NCBI GenBank assembly: GCA_963966185.1
Contig: CAWZYM010000379.1
Coordinates: 41,001 to 105,000 of the forward strand
Origin: Rhabditoides inermis
Taxonomy: Eukaryota; Nematoda; Chromadorea; Rhabditida; Rhabditidae
DNA: 64,000 nt
Reading direction: 5' to 3'
The position numbers and the translations under genes are program-made. Positions 32,305-64,000 of the stretch are shown piece by piece. Each line of letters opens with the position of its first letter. Within the stretch, counting starts at the first letter, position 1. The notes under the pieces were generated by a model, which was given only the letters and a program-made list of their open reading frames with translations, did not search any database and was not told the origin of the DNA.

Positions 32305-33326
32305 GATCCTCCTCCTTCCAGCTCTCTGTCGGCCGTCTGTCTCTCGCCTCCTCGGATCTCTCTGACAGGAAGAGCGAGCAGGGCACCCGGCCATCCAGTA
32401 CCACTGCCACCGGGGAGGGGGAGGAGGTACGGTAATATGGAGTCAGGGGTACTGTAGGTAGGACTTGGGATAGTGGGTATGTTGGGTTTAGAGCAGCACG
32501 GGAGGGCACCGAGGTTTCGGTAGAATTAGGTGTACTGTAGATATGATTAGATACTTTTCACGGTAGGTTTTGTGATGTAAATGAGTTATTTATATGGAGA
32601 ACAAATAAGATGTACTGTCTGTGATGTACTTTATATAATGGTGGTTCATGTTCACATGTGTTCTTCAGCCCCCCGTCGGTCGATCGACGCCCCTGAACCT
32701 CACCAAGACTTCGTCCATTCTAACCAGTGGAGGAGAACAGAAGAAAGACGACGGGGTGAAGGTGTGTCTGTGTATACTTGTTTTCTTTCGTCTGATCACC
32801 TACCTGGTATGTCTGCTAGGTATGTCCGTTTGAATGTATGCTTGACTATATACGGATTTGTTATTCTGAACCAGCCTCCCAAGCCCCGAAGGCGCGTGCG
32901 AATAGTCAGTTTCTGAAGGAAGGTATACTCACGCGACATAGTGTTAGACGAACGTTTCTTTCTGGCTTAATAGTTTAGTTGGATTTGTTTTTCTATAGTG
33001 TTCATTAGTGCATAGTGTTTGTTTGTGCACATTTGGTGTAGTGTGTTTTACCACGTCCATTCAGCTCCTTCGTATTCACGACCACCCACGTCGCCTCGCA
33101 AACCGAGACAGCGCCGTCATTCATCAAATGTACCAGGTGTGTTTGTTTACTTGATTTGTTTACAAGTTATGAATGACGAACCATGCTCAGTTTTCTAAGA
33201 TTACACGTCGATTTAGTGTTTTACATGTTTAATCAACTCCTCGTTGTTTACTCCGGTTATTTACAGGCCGCGTGGGACTCTCTAGAGTGCTCTTCCTCCT
33301 CGCCTCGCAACATTTCATCGCACTAA
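27396..33326 (+). CDS. CCDC85: CCDC85 family (PICC-1-like) coiled-coil protein, complete, 20 exons
   Basis: Exons: 27396-27546, 27666-27811, 28097-28144, 28272-28337, 29829-29929, 30072-30153, 30337-30417, 30611-30689, 30863-30942, 31051-31144, 31338-31414, 31503-31661, 31707-31793, 31881-31957, 32046-32139, 32322-32426, 32669-32761, 32875-32904, 33065-33136, 33267-33326. They sum to 1782 bases (593 aa), all in phase. The conserved coiled coil (about residues 100-251) holds KELCCFLDDER, SREWQKFGKYTSETMKH and ENDELKQLCLYLDEQ, characteristic of CCDC85A/B/C. A second short coil, LIAYIQSLEQRIGQLE (about 311-326), matches the family's downstream coil. The C-terminus RIHDHPR...IHQMYQAAWDSL resembles the vertebrate C-terminal motif. 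Between them the protein is Ser/Glu-rich and disordered. CCDC85 proteins act at cell contacts; C. elegans PICC-1 links cadherin-catenin to the RhoGAP PAC-1. An AATAAA follows at 33519. Confidence 0.93.
28338..29828 (+). other. 1.5-kb intron 4 of the CCDC85 gene
   Basis: The largest intron of this gene. It starts with GTGTGTCCTGTTTACTTGTT, a forkhead-type motif pair, and otherwise shows no recognisable repeat or nested gene. Open frames on both strands around 29500-29740 overlap each other and have no family features. Confidence 0.55.
32206..32304 (+). repeat. CT microsatellite in a CCDC85 intron
   Basis: A long pyrimidine tract in the intron between exons 32046-32139 and 32322-32426, reaching almost to the CTTCCAG acceptor, where it could serve as the polypyrimidine tract. 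Confidence 0.88.
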
Positions 33327-33518
33327 CGAACGACTATCGATTTATTGATTCACACTTTCGAAACTCCAAATTTCTCCACTCTTTTCTATGCCAAATCGAT
33401 CTCATTCCTGGTCTAACCTAACCTCTAAAACTAAAATAGACTTTTCTACGTTCTAGTTGTATGCATAGTTTACAAGCATAACGTGCGCTTTGTAGTGACT
33501 GTTTTATGCGATTGCTCA

Positions 33519-33524
33519 AATAAA
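33519..33524 (+). terminator. Poly(A) signal of the CCDC85 gene
   Basis: AATAAA, 193 bases after the stop codon; the nearest plus-strand signal downstream. Confidence 0.7.
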
Positions 33525-34189
33525 ATATATTATTCATATACATGTCCCGATTGGTTTGAGATGTTTTCATTGCTCAAATAGGAGGAATCTACTGCGTCAA
33601 TCAAGCCCAATCCAGACGAGATGGAATGTCGAATGATCTCACGCTCTTCCTTTCATGCGATGTGAGATCGAACTAGGCGCGAGACCGTAGTGCTTTTGCA
33701 TTTTGCTTCCACCCAACGCACCTCACCGTCAGAGAATAAAAGTGAGCTACAACTACCCGCTAATAAAAAGTGATCTACATACTTGTCAGTACTTTTTTCT
33801 TATTTGAAAACCGATGTCTCCTATCACATCAGTACCGTTGTAAGTTGTAACCTTACTAATGACTATAAAGAAAGAGCGAAGGAATCATTTTGCCAGCCAT
33901 TCGCTGTCCTTGACTTGACTGCTGACCATGCCATTTTGTCATGTATTGTGCTCACTTTAAGGGGTAAGGGGGACTCCGCGGGATATCGAATCCGATACAA
34001 CTGAACCGTTTCGCAAACGATCCTCTTTTTGGCTATCCGATTTTGCCTCACTGTGTTAGTGCGTCCTATTTTTTTTTGTTGCGAATCACGGATGTTTTTA
34101 GCAGTAATATATTGTAAATCTGCTCGTTCTTCAAGAAGTCTATCAGACCGCCTTTGCCAACATCCATTTTTAAGTTCCCCTTTTTCCAG
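33525..34189. other. Intergenic stretch before the secreted-protein gene
   Basis: About 0.66 kb between the CCDC85 poly(A) signal and the next start codon on the same strand. No coding exon or known repeat was recognised. A pyrimidine-rich TTTTTCCAG acceptor ends directly at the ATG at 34190. The spacing is larger than usual for a nematode operon. Confidence 0.5.
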
Positions 34190-34309
34190 ATGCGGATGCC
34201 ACTATTTCATTCCCCATTCATATTTCTATTCCTATGCGTTATTCCCTCGGCCAGCGCATCCTATGAAGACGAGCCACACATCTATCCCGCTGTGGCAGTG
34301 ATATCACAG

Positions 34310-34359
<50 letters not shown>

Positions 34360-35350
34360 CAGAGAAGGGAGGGAGAGATATGTAAATGTGTTTACAATTA
34401 GGTAGAAGAGCGCCAAATGAGCGAGATGGCAACTGTTCTGGTGAAAAAACAAGGAAATCAGAGGTGAGAATCAAGTCTCATATGAATCTCACATTCTCTC
34501 TACTACGCGTCCTTCCCTTTCTCTCGCTTTCTATTCCTTGCTCACTCTCATTTATCTGCGTCTCCCCCCCCCTCTCTCTCTCTCTCTCATCTTCATCTTT
34601 CCAGGCCCGTTTCTATTCTGGCTGGAGACGTTTCACTGTCAATGATAAAACGACTGGCGAGCCTTTTCTATGATATTATAACAGGTAATCAATTACTGTT
34701 TAATTTGATTTAAATAAACAATAATCAATCAATAGCAAGTTTTACATAATCGCTCATGGATCCTTGATATGTGACTCAATCCAGCGCCCTCTCACACTAT
34801 GCGGAGCCTTGGAGTAATGAAAGATGCGCCCCGAGAGCTGGTGAGTGTGTATTCAACACTCAAACCTCTACAACAAACTATTATAGAACAACGCTGCGGG
34901 CACATTCAACGATTATGAGAACCAAGTGACAGCAGAAAAGACGTGAGTGAACTGCCACATATCTTTTCCAAAAAAAAAAGAAGTCTTTTCGAAACGTCTT
35001 ATTACGGATTTTCTTCAAACAGACTGACCACACTCTGAAGTAGTTTCATGTGTATACTATTTAGCGAACCGGCGACAGCTCTCGCAACCACAATTACCAC
35101 GCGGTCTGACATCAGAAAAACTACGTTCGCCAGCCGCAGAAGCTCGTTGTTCATCCCCGGACAGTCTTTCCTCAAGAAGGCGCCACGTCGCGTTGTTCCG
35201 GCCACGGAGGCAGGGAGTGTTGTCGAGACACAGCATTGGCGAGTGGCCACTCCGAGGCCTGCCAAGCAGACAGACATCCATTCTCGCGTCCACCTTCGAG
35301 TCACGGGAGATTCGAGAAGAGTTGCTCAGCGATCTCGAGGCAATGCGTAG
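34190..35350 (+). CDS. Unrecognised small secreted protein, 6 exons
   Basis: Exons: 34190-34309, 34402-34463, 34605-34684, 34785-34840, 34887-34942, 35065-35350. They sum to 660 bases (219 aa) with consistent phases. The start MRMPLFHSPFIFLFLCVIPS gives a clear signal peptide with likely cleavage after ASA (about residue 24). After it come an acidic stretch (YEDEPHIYP), a short helical segment (SMIKRLASLFYDII), and a basic Ser/Thr/Arg-rich C-terminal half encoded by one exon, with SRR, LKK and PRR sites. There are no membrane segments beyond the signal and almost no cysteine after it. I recognise no family. A secreted matrix or cuticle-associated protein and a peptide precursor are both possible. 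The start immediately follows a CCAG acceptor. An AATAAA at 35433 follows the TAG. Confidence 0.75.
34315..34352 (+). repeat. GA microsatellite at a donor site
   Basis: (GA)n starting directly in the donor (GTAAGAGAGAGAG) after exon one of the secreted-protein gene. Confidence 0.9.
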
Positions 35351-35848
35351 ATTATTCTAGACACACGACTTTTTCATTCGCAGAATGATTTACTTTTCGT
35401 GTCACTTCTTTCAAACTTATTTCAAACTGTTGAATAAAATATGAGTAAAATCGTGTACCTCAGGTCAAGTTTGTATCACATCATGTTTATTCTTTGAAAA
35501 TCAATAATTGAGTGTTTTAAAATGTTGAAGAAAACATGAACGTTTTCTGTCCAGGACACATTTGTGAAAACTTTATTCACTCTACCAATAAATATATTTG
35601 CATCAATATAAAACACTTTTTTCATTTAAAAATAAATTATTGCGCAAAAGCTTGGGAGATCAAAAAAAGAAAATCGAGATCAAAAATATAAATGACTATT
35701 GCTGAAACCGAGCCAATCTAAACGACTACAATAAATTAGTACAACAAGGCAATGCGAAATGAAAACTGTGATCAATTGGGGTGGGTGGAAGAGTGTGTTA
35801 GTGAATAACGGAGCCAGCCGGCAGGGCTCCTAGGATTATTCTGTGGCT
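35351..35848. terminator. Convergent 3' ends of the secreted-protein gene and the stonin gene
   Basis: A plus-strand AATAAA at 35433-35438 serves the left gene. On the minus strand, AATAAA is present at 35572-35577 and 35486-35491 for stonin, whose stop is at 35849-35851. The two 3' UTRs come within about 100 bases or overlap, depending on which stonin signal is used. There is nothing else in the 0.5-kb gap. Confidence 0.65.
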
Positions 35849-56516
<20,668 letters not shown>

Positions 56517-56545
56517 CGTTTTTGTGATATCAGGAAAATATCATC

Positions 56546-57315
56546 GATTGTCTGTGTCTCCCTGCAATGAAGTGAAGAACAAGCATATACGGTTACAGAG
56601 TAAGGCGATAGGCGCGGGAACGCGGTGTGAATTGATTAGTCCGCTTATTACGTGACGAGGCTCGCGCGGTTCGCAATTTACCAGCGACGACGCAAATTGG
56701 TAGGCGCGCGGGCGGCGTAAATAGAAAAAGGGAGAGAGAAAACACATCGAACACGTCGAAAAAACAAGACGATGTGGATGTGGTGAATTATTCACACTCC
56801 ATTTCCGAGTAGCAAGACAGATGAAATATGCATTCATCTAGCGTGATACATGACAATTTCGGGAATTTTAGGACTCTACTTGATGAAAAAAGAAACATGT
56901 AACAAACGTATATACCAGAAAAGTGCGCGAGCGGAAAGCCGGTGCGAAGAAAATGGGAGAGGAGAAAAAAGAGATTTAGAGAGCGAGGTATCGGGGATTC
57001 TGGAAAACGGAGAGAGAAGAGAGCATGGCGCATAGAGGGGCTCCCTATATGTCTTTTCTCTCTCCCTCTCTCTCCCTCTCTCCCTCCCTCCCTCTCAGTC
57101 TCCGATAACGAATCGATGCAGTGTGGAGGCGAGATAGAGAGAGCGTGCTAGAGAGCGGGCTGGCAGGAGAGAAGCGTGACGAGGCAGATGGTGAAAGAGT
57201 GCGTGGGAGGGAGAGGGTGCAGAGAAGCGAGAGGACGACGCTGGGCGAGTTGAGGCAAGAATGCACACGTATATGTCGTCGGCAGAAGCTTTGTTCGGAT
57301 GTGTTACCCTCCGGG

Positions 57316-57394
<79 letters not shown>

Positions 57395-58690
57395 ATGGAA
57401 CAGAGGAGAACAGAAAACTCTGCATTTTGACTCTGCATTCACTCACTGCAAAGTCTGACATCATCATGCAAAAACAATTATACAAAACACATATAATTAT
57501 TAGATTCCAACACTTTGCCTTGTTTTCGGATGAAAACCATGAGAACGATTGTAATTTGTAATTTTCGTATTCTTGTCATTCTCTACAAGTGATGAGACAA
57601 GCGGTTTACGTTAAAAAAACACAAACATAAAATTTCATAAATTCGTTGTCACACATCACATAAAACGCGTCATGACGATAGTCGGTTTATGAGATTACAT
57701 GTTCCGCTATCTGTATGACTCATGCTGTACGACAGTCAAACAGGAAACAGGGTCACTCTTGCTCCATGCTCAAAACATGAGAGATGACAAACTCTTCGAA
57801 TGTCGTACTATTCGTTTCTTTTCTTTTTCCACTTTCACTAATTCTGCGTCATGAATTTTGAATGACTTTTCATTCCTTTCTAATTTAGCATGTATTTCGG
57901 ATCATACACCATTTTTTTCATTTGAAAAAGTGACCGTGAATAATGTATGTAGTGGTCGGTTTCTTTGTAATTCAACTTGAAACACCACGAAACACAAATA
58001 TTTTGAAGGATATTTTTTTCAAAATTGCTGACCACACTTCAAAAACCAGACGAACCAGTCATTTTCTCTGGCCACTCGTGTATTGTGTATTGTAATAGTT
58101 GGACAGCCCTGATTCCCCACACACCTAGGCGTCAATTTCGATTCAACCACCGCACTTCACTATTGACTATTCCGGTTCCGCTGGATTCCGATAAAAATGA
58201 CAAACATCCTTATTATAGTATTATCGCTCTAGTCTCTCTTTCGCCATTCGCTGATTTGTTCCCAACGAATTCGGTCAACCACGCTGTTACCTTCTCTATT
58301 TCTATGGCTTGAGAGTTTCGATAAAGATCAGCGACACGAAATTGTTAATTCGCGTTGTCGCATCTCTCTCTCCCCCCCCCCTCTCTCTCCCCCCCTCTCT
58401 CTCTCTCCCCTCTCCAACTTACACAGCGTGTAGCGTAGACAATGTGTCTGTGCTCTTTTCTTCGAAAACAATATTGAGCTTTTCGTTTTCTTTTTCACTC
58501 CGCCCATCACTTATTCCCACAGCAAACAGTTCCGTCTGAATTGCATTTCCGGCTACGCGCACATGATTATGACCATTTGAACGTTTCGATAATGATTAAT
58601 AGGTTTCTTTAGATTATGCATGCTTATGGACACGATTCGTCTTTCGTGAATCTTTTTCTTTTGAAAGATGGCAATTGATTTTCAGGTGAA
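56546..58690. promoter_or_regulatory. Divergent upstream region between stonin and the lipase
   Basis: Stonin starts leftward at 56516 and the lipase rightward at 58691. The 2.1-kb gap holds a long (GA)n tract (57319-57391), CT-rich runs (57058-57098 and 58361-58408) and AT-rich sequence. It should contain both promoters. A TTTTCAG acceptor at 58679-58685 ends five bases before the lipase ATG. No coding exon is supported. Confidence 0.5.
57319..57391 (+). repeat. GA microsatellite
   Basis: An uninterrupted (GA)n tract of about 36 units in the stonin/lipase divergent upstream region. Confidence 0.9.
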
Positions 58691-61600
58691 ATGATTGTGC
58701 TTCGCATACTGCCACTTTGTCTCGTTTCTCTCGCAGCGCCCTTCAACGGACAGAAACTGACAAACTACAACGAGGAACTGGCGAGGAAGTTAGTAGATTT
58801 GAGAGAAGAATCGGGGAAAAACAGTTCACTGCCAGATAATCAAAAAATCGATGTGCCGTACAACAGAAATTCAAATCAAATCATTTATACATAACCCTAC
58901 ACATGATAGGTATTCGAACCAGTTGAGAAGAGAGAAAAGAATGACACGAACCCATCAGTTCTTTTTGCGTTCCCACTAAAATTGAATACTTTTCAGATAT
59001 CTTCAACTTTCGGCGGCCGCCTATGGAATGGAGCACGAGAAATGCGTCAACGCGTGAGTGAAGGGGTATTGATTTATCGATTAATTCGCGAGAATTATCG
59101 ATTAACTCGCGACAGATGTTGATTATTTGCGTAATTTAAAGAGGGAAATGAGAATGCAAGAGTTGCGGTATTATAGATTCAATCGATGCGGTTGCAAATG
59201 GCTGTGAAATGAAACGTACCGCATCGCAAACCATTGCCATTGCCCATTGAAGGAACAGAGGCGTATATCAGAACCGTGTGGTAATAAAATTTTCAAATTC
59301 GCACGAAATCACCACGCACCGAGGTGCATGTATGTTTCAGGCAAAGTTGCAAACAGGATTCGAACCCGTGGCTGCGAGAGTGATAGCCCACAGTCTTTTC
59401 CACTGCGCCACGCAGCTCATTGGGTCATCACGCGCAAAGACCGCTGCCCTTCCCGAGAACTGACTTCTTTGCGAAAGCGATCACAAAATCGATCGGTCTC
59501 GCGACAATGTGGCTTCCCGCTAAAACACACATTTTAACGCCTATTTTTGTGTGGTAACGGGACGGTCTGTGGTAATTGGTGTGGTAACGCGGTAACAGCT
59601 TTGAATCGATATTTTTCGCTTGTTTTTGCATTCTAATGGGTCAAGTTATGATCCGAAGTCGAAAATAATGCGCCACTGTCCCTTTGATTGGTCTTTTTCA
59701 CTCTGCGGAGATACCGAAGGAAGACTATGGCACTACGCCAGTGCCCAACGATTTTCCGACACAGTTATCGCCTTTTTTGTAACTTTGTGCCCGTTGGTAC
59801 ACTGCTACCGATTCATCACCTTGGTACGGTCAAGCAGGGTGGGTAGGGGATCGAACCCCCGTATAGCGAATATCACTAACAACTAACAACTGCTCGATCA
59901 CACAAGATTTTTTTTTTAAAGAAAAGACCATACAAACAAATCTTGCTGCGTACATACACATATAACTTTTCTAGCACCTATCCTTCCAATTCGCACTCGC
60001 TCCTGGTTCGCAATGACCAGGAGTGCGACATCTGGGACAGCACGTGCAGCAGCTACTTTGGTGCGTTTGGTTCCAACTGGTTCCCATTGGTTCCGTTCGT
60101 TCTCACATTTGATTCTGATCGGTTATGTGCTTATCATGGTCACTTTAATGAGTTCAGTGGGTTTGGTTCCATTATTTCTGATGTTTGCGTCCCGTTGGAC
60201 TTGTTGTTATTTTTTTATGTTGTTATTTTTCAGTTAAATCCGACGCCACACAGGAGCTGATCATCGTCTTCCGGTATGATTAGAAATCAATCAACAATCA
60301 AGTAATCACTAATAGCTATCAAACGATGAATCAATAATCGATAATCAATTATCAATAACACGCAATAGAGATATCACAAAAAACGCGATTTTTGGGTCAA
60401 GTGGTTTCGACTCCTAGCATCTTACCACTTGAGCCTTCCATCAATCCGGTATTCGGAGTCTCATCAGAGATGAAAGTTGATGGAACAGTGTTCACTGAGA
60501 GTGTTCCAATAATTCGATACTTGTCAGCGGCACGAAGACGAAGGTGCAGCTGTTCGCAGAGGGCTGGAACAGCATTCAACCCAGCGTCCCCTTTATCGAC
60601 ATGGGAAACGTGGGTGCACAGCGATTTATTGATTGACTATCGATTAACGATTATCGATTATTAATTGATTTACGGCTTTTGATTCGTTGCAAGAACTGAT
60701 TACTCAGGTAAATTCTCACACTGCGTACACAAAACTTGACAGTGGTACGCATGTGAAGATTGAGTGAGGCATGCTACGCACTGTTCACATGCGTGGATGG
60801 CAGACCGGCCGACGTGCAATTTGGGGCGAGTGAGACGAGCTTCACGCATTCCTCACATGCGTGGAGAAAATTCGCAAGAGAATCAGCGTACTTATAGGTG
60901 CGCCCTGCTCATCTCTTCGTATCAACGAGCATTGCTGAGGAGGTAGTGAGCTAGCGTGGCAATCCAGGCTCGTGGGTTCGCTCCCCGCGGTTTTCATTTT
61001 GTTTTGCAAAATTGAAATATAAATGAAAACGTTTTTTTATGATGTTTATTACTATTCTATGATCAGTTTCAAAATGATATTCAACGTTTAGCTATTTTAA
61101 ATTTCCAGTACCGTTTTACCACCGACCGATGCGCTCACGCACTCTGTTTTGCGTAGAAGATGAGTGTGCGTGTGCAACGAACACACGCACACTTGAGCCG
61201 CTTTTGCGTCCACGCATGCGTAGCATGTGAACGCAGCGTGGAGAAATATCCGAGTATTTCGTAGATAAATTTGACGGTAATCTGATTCTGTTGAAACGTA
61301 TAGTAAGAAATGAGAAAAAACACAATCGCAGAATAAAGGGAAGCAGGACACACTTCATTCACAGTAAAGAAAAGCAAAAGAAATCGATAAATCAATAAAT
61401 CATTAAATCAAAAATGCAGGTGAACCGCTACTTCTACACGGCGCACGAGGCGATGTGGCCGCCGGTGGAGCAGCTATTGAAGGACGAGAAGTACAGGGTA
61501 GGGTAGGCGGATGGGATCTCTTTTTCTTTCGCTCTCTCTTTCTCTCTTTTTTCTTCTCTCTCTATCCCTCTCTCACTTTCTCTCTCTCAATATTCCTCCG

Positions 61601-62702
61601 TCTTTCTCTCTCTTTATTGTTCTCATCAGTCACTCGATCCCATTCTCCATCGTCTTCGATGCGTCTCTTCTGCGAAAACTCTGATTGACTTACCAGCTAA
61701 CCGTTTAGCAATTCCCCAACCTCCTACCCCCCCCCCTTTCTGTCTCTCCCACTCTCACTCTCTTTGTCTCTATCGTATTCGAAGACTTCTAGCCTCACAT
61801 GTTTTTCTCTGCTTGCATACTTCTGGACGCGAATTAATAAAAACTCCTCCTCTTCTCCCTCAAAATGTGCACTCTTCTTCTATTCTCGTCTGATCCCCCC
61901 TTTCCAGAACTACCGTGTCTCGTTCACTGGCCACTCTCTTGGCGGGGCGCTGGCCGCACTGGCTGCCGCGAGGACCGCAAAGACCGGTATTTTTTTTTAA
62001 AATATAATTGTCCCACGTATAATTGATCATTCCCAGTTTTCATGTTCGCCTGTTTGACTAGCAATAGGTGAACCAGCATTTTCAATGCCTTGTGGCACTG
62101 TTTTCGAATCTAGCTAACAGTGTGAAGGCGATTGCGGACTGATGAGAGACAGATGACCTGTTCAGGTCTCCGCCCCGGCAACGCCATCACCCTGTACACT
62201 TTCGGAGAGCCGAGGGTCGGAAGCGCCAAGTTCGCCAACAACTTCGACGCCATGATCAAGTGAGTCTGACAAGAGGTGCCTTCTATTTTTTTATTATCAC
62301 GGAACGTCTTCTATTTTCCCGGAACGTTAACGATCGGTGGTGCGGGCAATAAAACCAATGACTACATCATACATCATTTGGTTTTCACTCTCGAGTCCTA
62401 TGTAGTTGATTAATTACATTCCTTTCTAATTATTTATTACGAAACCTGACTATGTTGGAAATTGTTGTGATTTCTTCAAATTGTATACTTGAAACATATC
62501 AATCGTTTATCAATCAATCGTTTCTCTGGAATCGTTATATCTGAATATGCCAACACAATCGTAATCGTATTGAGCTGTGTTGTGAAACATACATATGTAC
62601 ATATGAGACAAAAAAATCTTGAAAACATTTTTTCTATCTAGGGAATCCTACCGTGTCGTGTTCCGGCGAGACATCGTGCCCCACCTGCCGGCCTGTAGGA
62701 AG
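58691..62702 (+). CDS. Secreted class 3 lipase (Lipase_3), first nine exons, 3' end off the window
   Basis: Exons: 58691-58788, 58997-59053, 59975-60060, 60234-60273, 60528-60609, 61420-61497, 61908-61986, 62166-62259, 62642-62702. Together they make 675 bases (225 codons), all in phase and open at the end. The start MIVLRILPLCLVSLAAPFNG is a signal peptide. Family features in order: LSAAAYG; a cysteine-containing segment (ECDIWDSTCSSYF); ELIIVFRGTKTK, the oxyanion strand; VNRYFYTAHEAMWP; the nucleophile elbow FTGHSLGGALAALAA with Ser in GHSLG (about residue 158); LYTFGEPRVGS; RRDIVPHLP with the likely catalytic Asp. The catalytic His would lie in the missing part. This is an alpha/beta hydrolase of the fungal-lipase-like class, expected to hydrolyse acylglycerols outside the cell. 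Such secreted lipases are numerous in nematodes. Confidence 0.92.
59054..59974 (+). other. 0.9-kb lipase intron 2 with tRNA-like SINE fragments
   Basis: A minus-strand tRNA-like block at about 59345-59425 has box A TGGCGCAGTGG and box B GGGTTCGAATCC. A second, weaker one near 59830-59890 has only a clear box B (GGGGGTTCGATCCCC). Neither folds into a full tRNA. Frames translating the first block give GFEPVAAR...LFHCATQL, an artefact of the tRNA-like sequence. Confidence 0.6.
60935..60992 (+). repeat. tRNA-like SINE fragment in lipase intron 5
   Basis: A box-A-like TAGTGAGCTAGCGTGG lies before a box B GGGTTCGCTCCC. The stems do not pair as in a real tRNA. The rest of the 0.8-kb intron (60610-61419) has two related blocks around CACATGCGTGGA (60788 and 60857) and no coding exon. 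Confidence 0.5.
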
Positions 62703-62893
62703 GTACGAATCTCTTCTAATTCAATTCAATTCTATTTATTCGCATAATGGGTGATTAAAATGTGCCAGTTGCAGAATGACGTTACAGTGATAATACGATC
62801 GTGTGTGTGTGTGTGGGGGGGGGGGGGTAAAACAGGATGAGCTATTACCGCGCCTTGCTAGGGTACTGGCGGAGACAAAGGCGAAATGAAACG
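62703..62893 (+). other. Start of the last visible lipase intron
   Basis: A GTACGA donor follows exon nine. A short (GT)n and poly-G run lies at 62801-62827, and the sequence then enters the tetranucleotide tract. Confidence 0.6.

Positions 62894-64000
<1,107 letters not shown>

Noticed and set aside
27396..35350. Operon of CCDC85 and the secreted-protein gene
   Set aside because: Same strand, but about 0.66 kb lies between the poly(A) signal and the next ATG, longer than typical operon spacing, and the functions are unrelated.

Overview
This is a stretch of an intron-rich animal nuclear genome. Every gene is split into many short exons with GT...AG introns, there are AATAAA signals after the stops, and no bacterial gene layout is present. 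A nematode or a close relative fits best. All five genes begin just after a 3' splice acceptor (2 to 47 bases before the ATG), as expected with spliced-leader trans-splicing or a short 5' UTR exon. The gene set (EB1, a CCDC85/PICC-1-like protein, a very large UNC-41/stonin, a secreted class 3 lipase) also fits. The species cannot be named from the sequence.

Layout. (1) 1-1850 is a near-identical copy of the 5' part of the EB1 gene; it has lost its start codon. (2) 3274-24612 (minus) is the complete EB1 gene, 10 exons and 330 aa. Its sixth intron has grown to 18.5 kb by insertion of repeats. (3) That intron (4334-22711) is a tandem array of Helitron-like units that begin with TC and end in a GC-rich hairpin closing on CTAG. 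The units carry very many copies of GTAAACAA/TTGTTTAC, which is the forkhead/FOXO (DAF-16) binding element. The array also holds two minisatellites and a 1.3-kb Mutator-like element with a 9-bp target duplication. (4) 24613-27395 is a shared divergent upstream region. (5) 27396-33326 (plus) is a CCDC85 family gene, 20 exons and 593 aa. (6) 34190-35350 (plus) is an unrecognised secreted protein, 6 exons and 219 aa. (7) 35849-56516 (minus) is a stonin/UNC-41 gene of 60 exons and 1858 aa. It contains a large Tyr/Gln/Gly-rich low-complexity region, a 1-kb tetranucleotide repeat against one splice acceptor, a Tc1/mariner-type MITE, and a head-to-head pair of tRNA-derived SINEs. (8) 58691 to the window end (plus) is the first nine exons of a secreted class 3 lipase; it stops in a (CTAT)n tract of at least 1.1 kb that runs off the window.

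The genes do not form a pathway. EB1 tracks growing microtubule ends, CCDC85 proteins act at cell junctions, and stonin is an AP-2/synaptotagmin endocytic adaptor. All exon models below were built by hand from splice signals, phase continuity and family similarity. The four models whose both ends lie in the window (EB1, CCDC85, the secreted protein and stonin) have CDS totals divisible by three, and the partial lipase is in frame through its ninth exon. The strongest candidate for something new is the Helitron-like array that has placed dense FOXO-type sites, with hairpins of the very stable GCGAAGC type, inside the EB1 intron.
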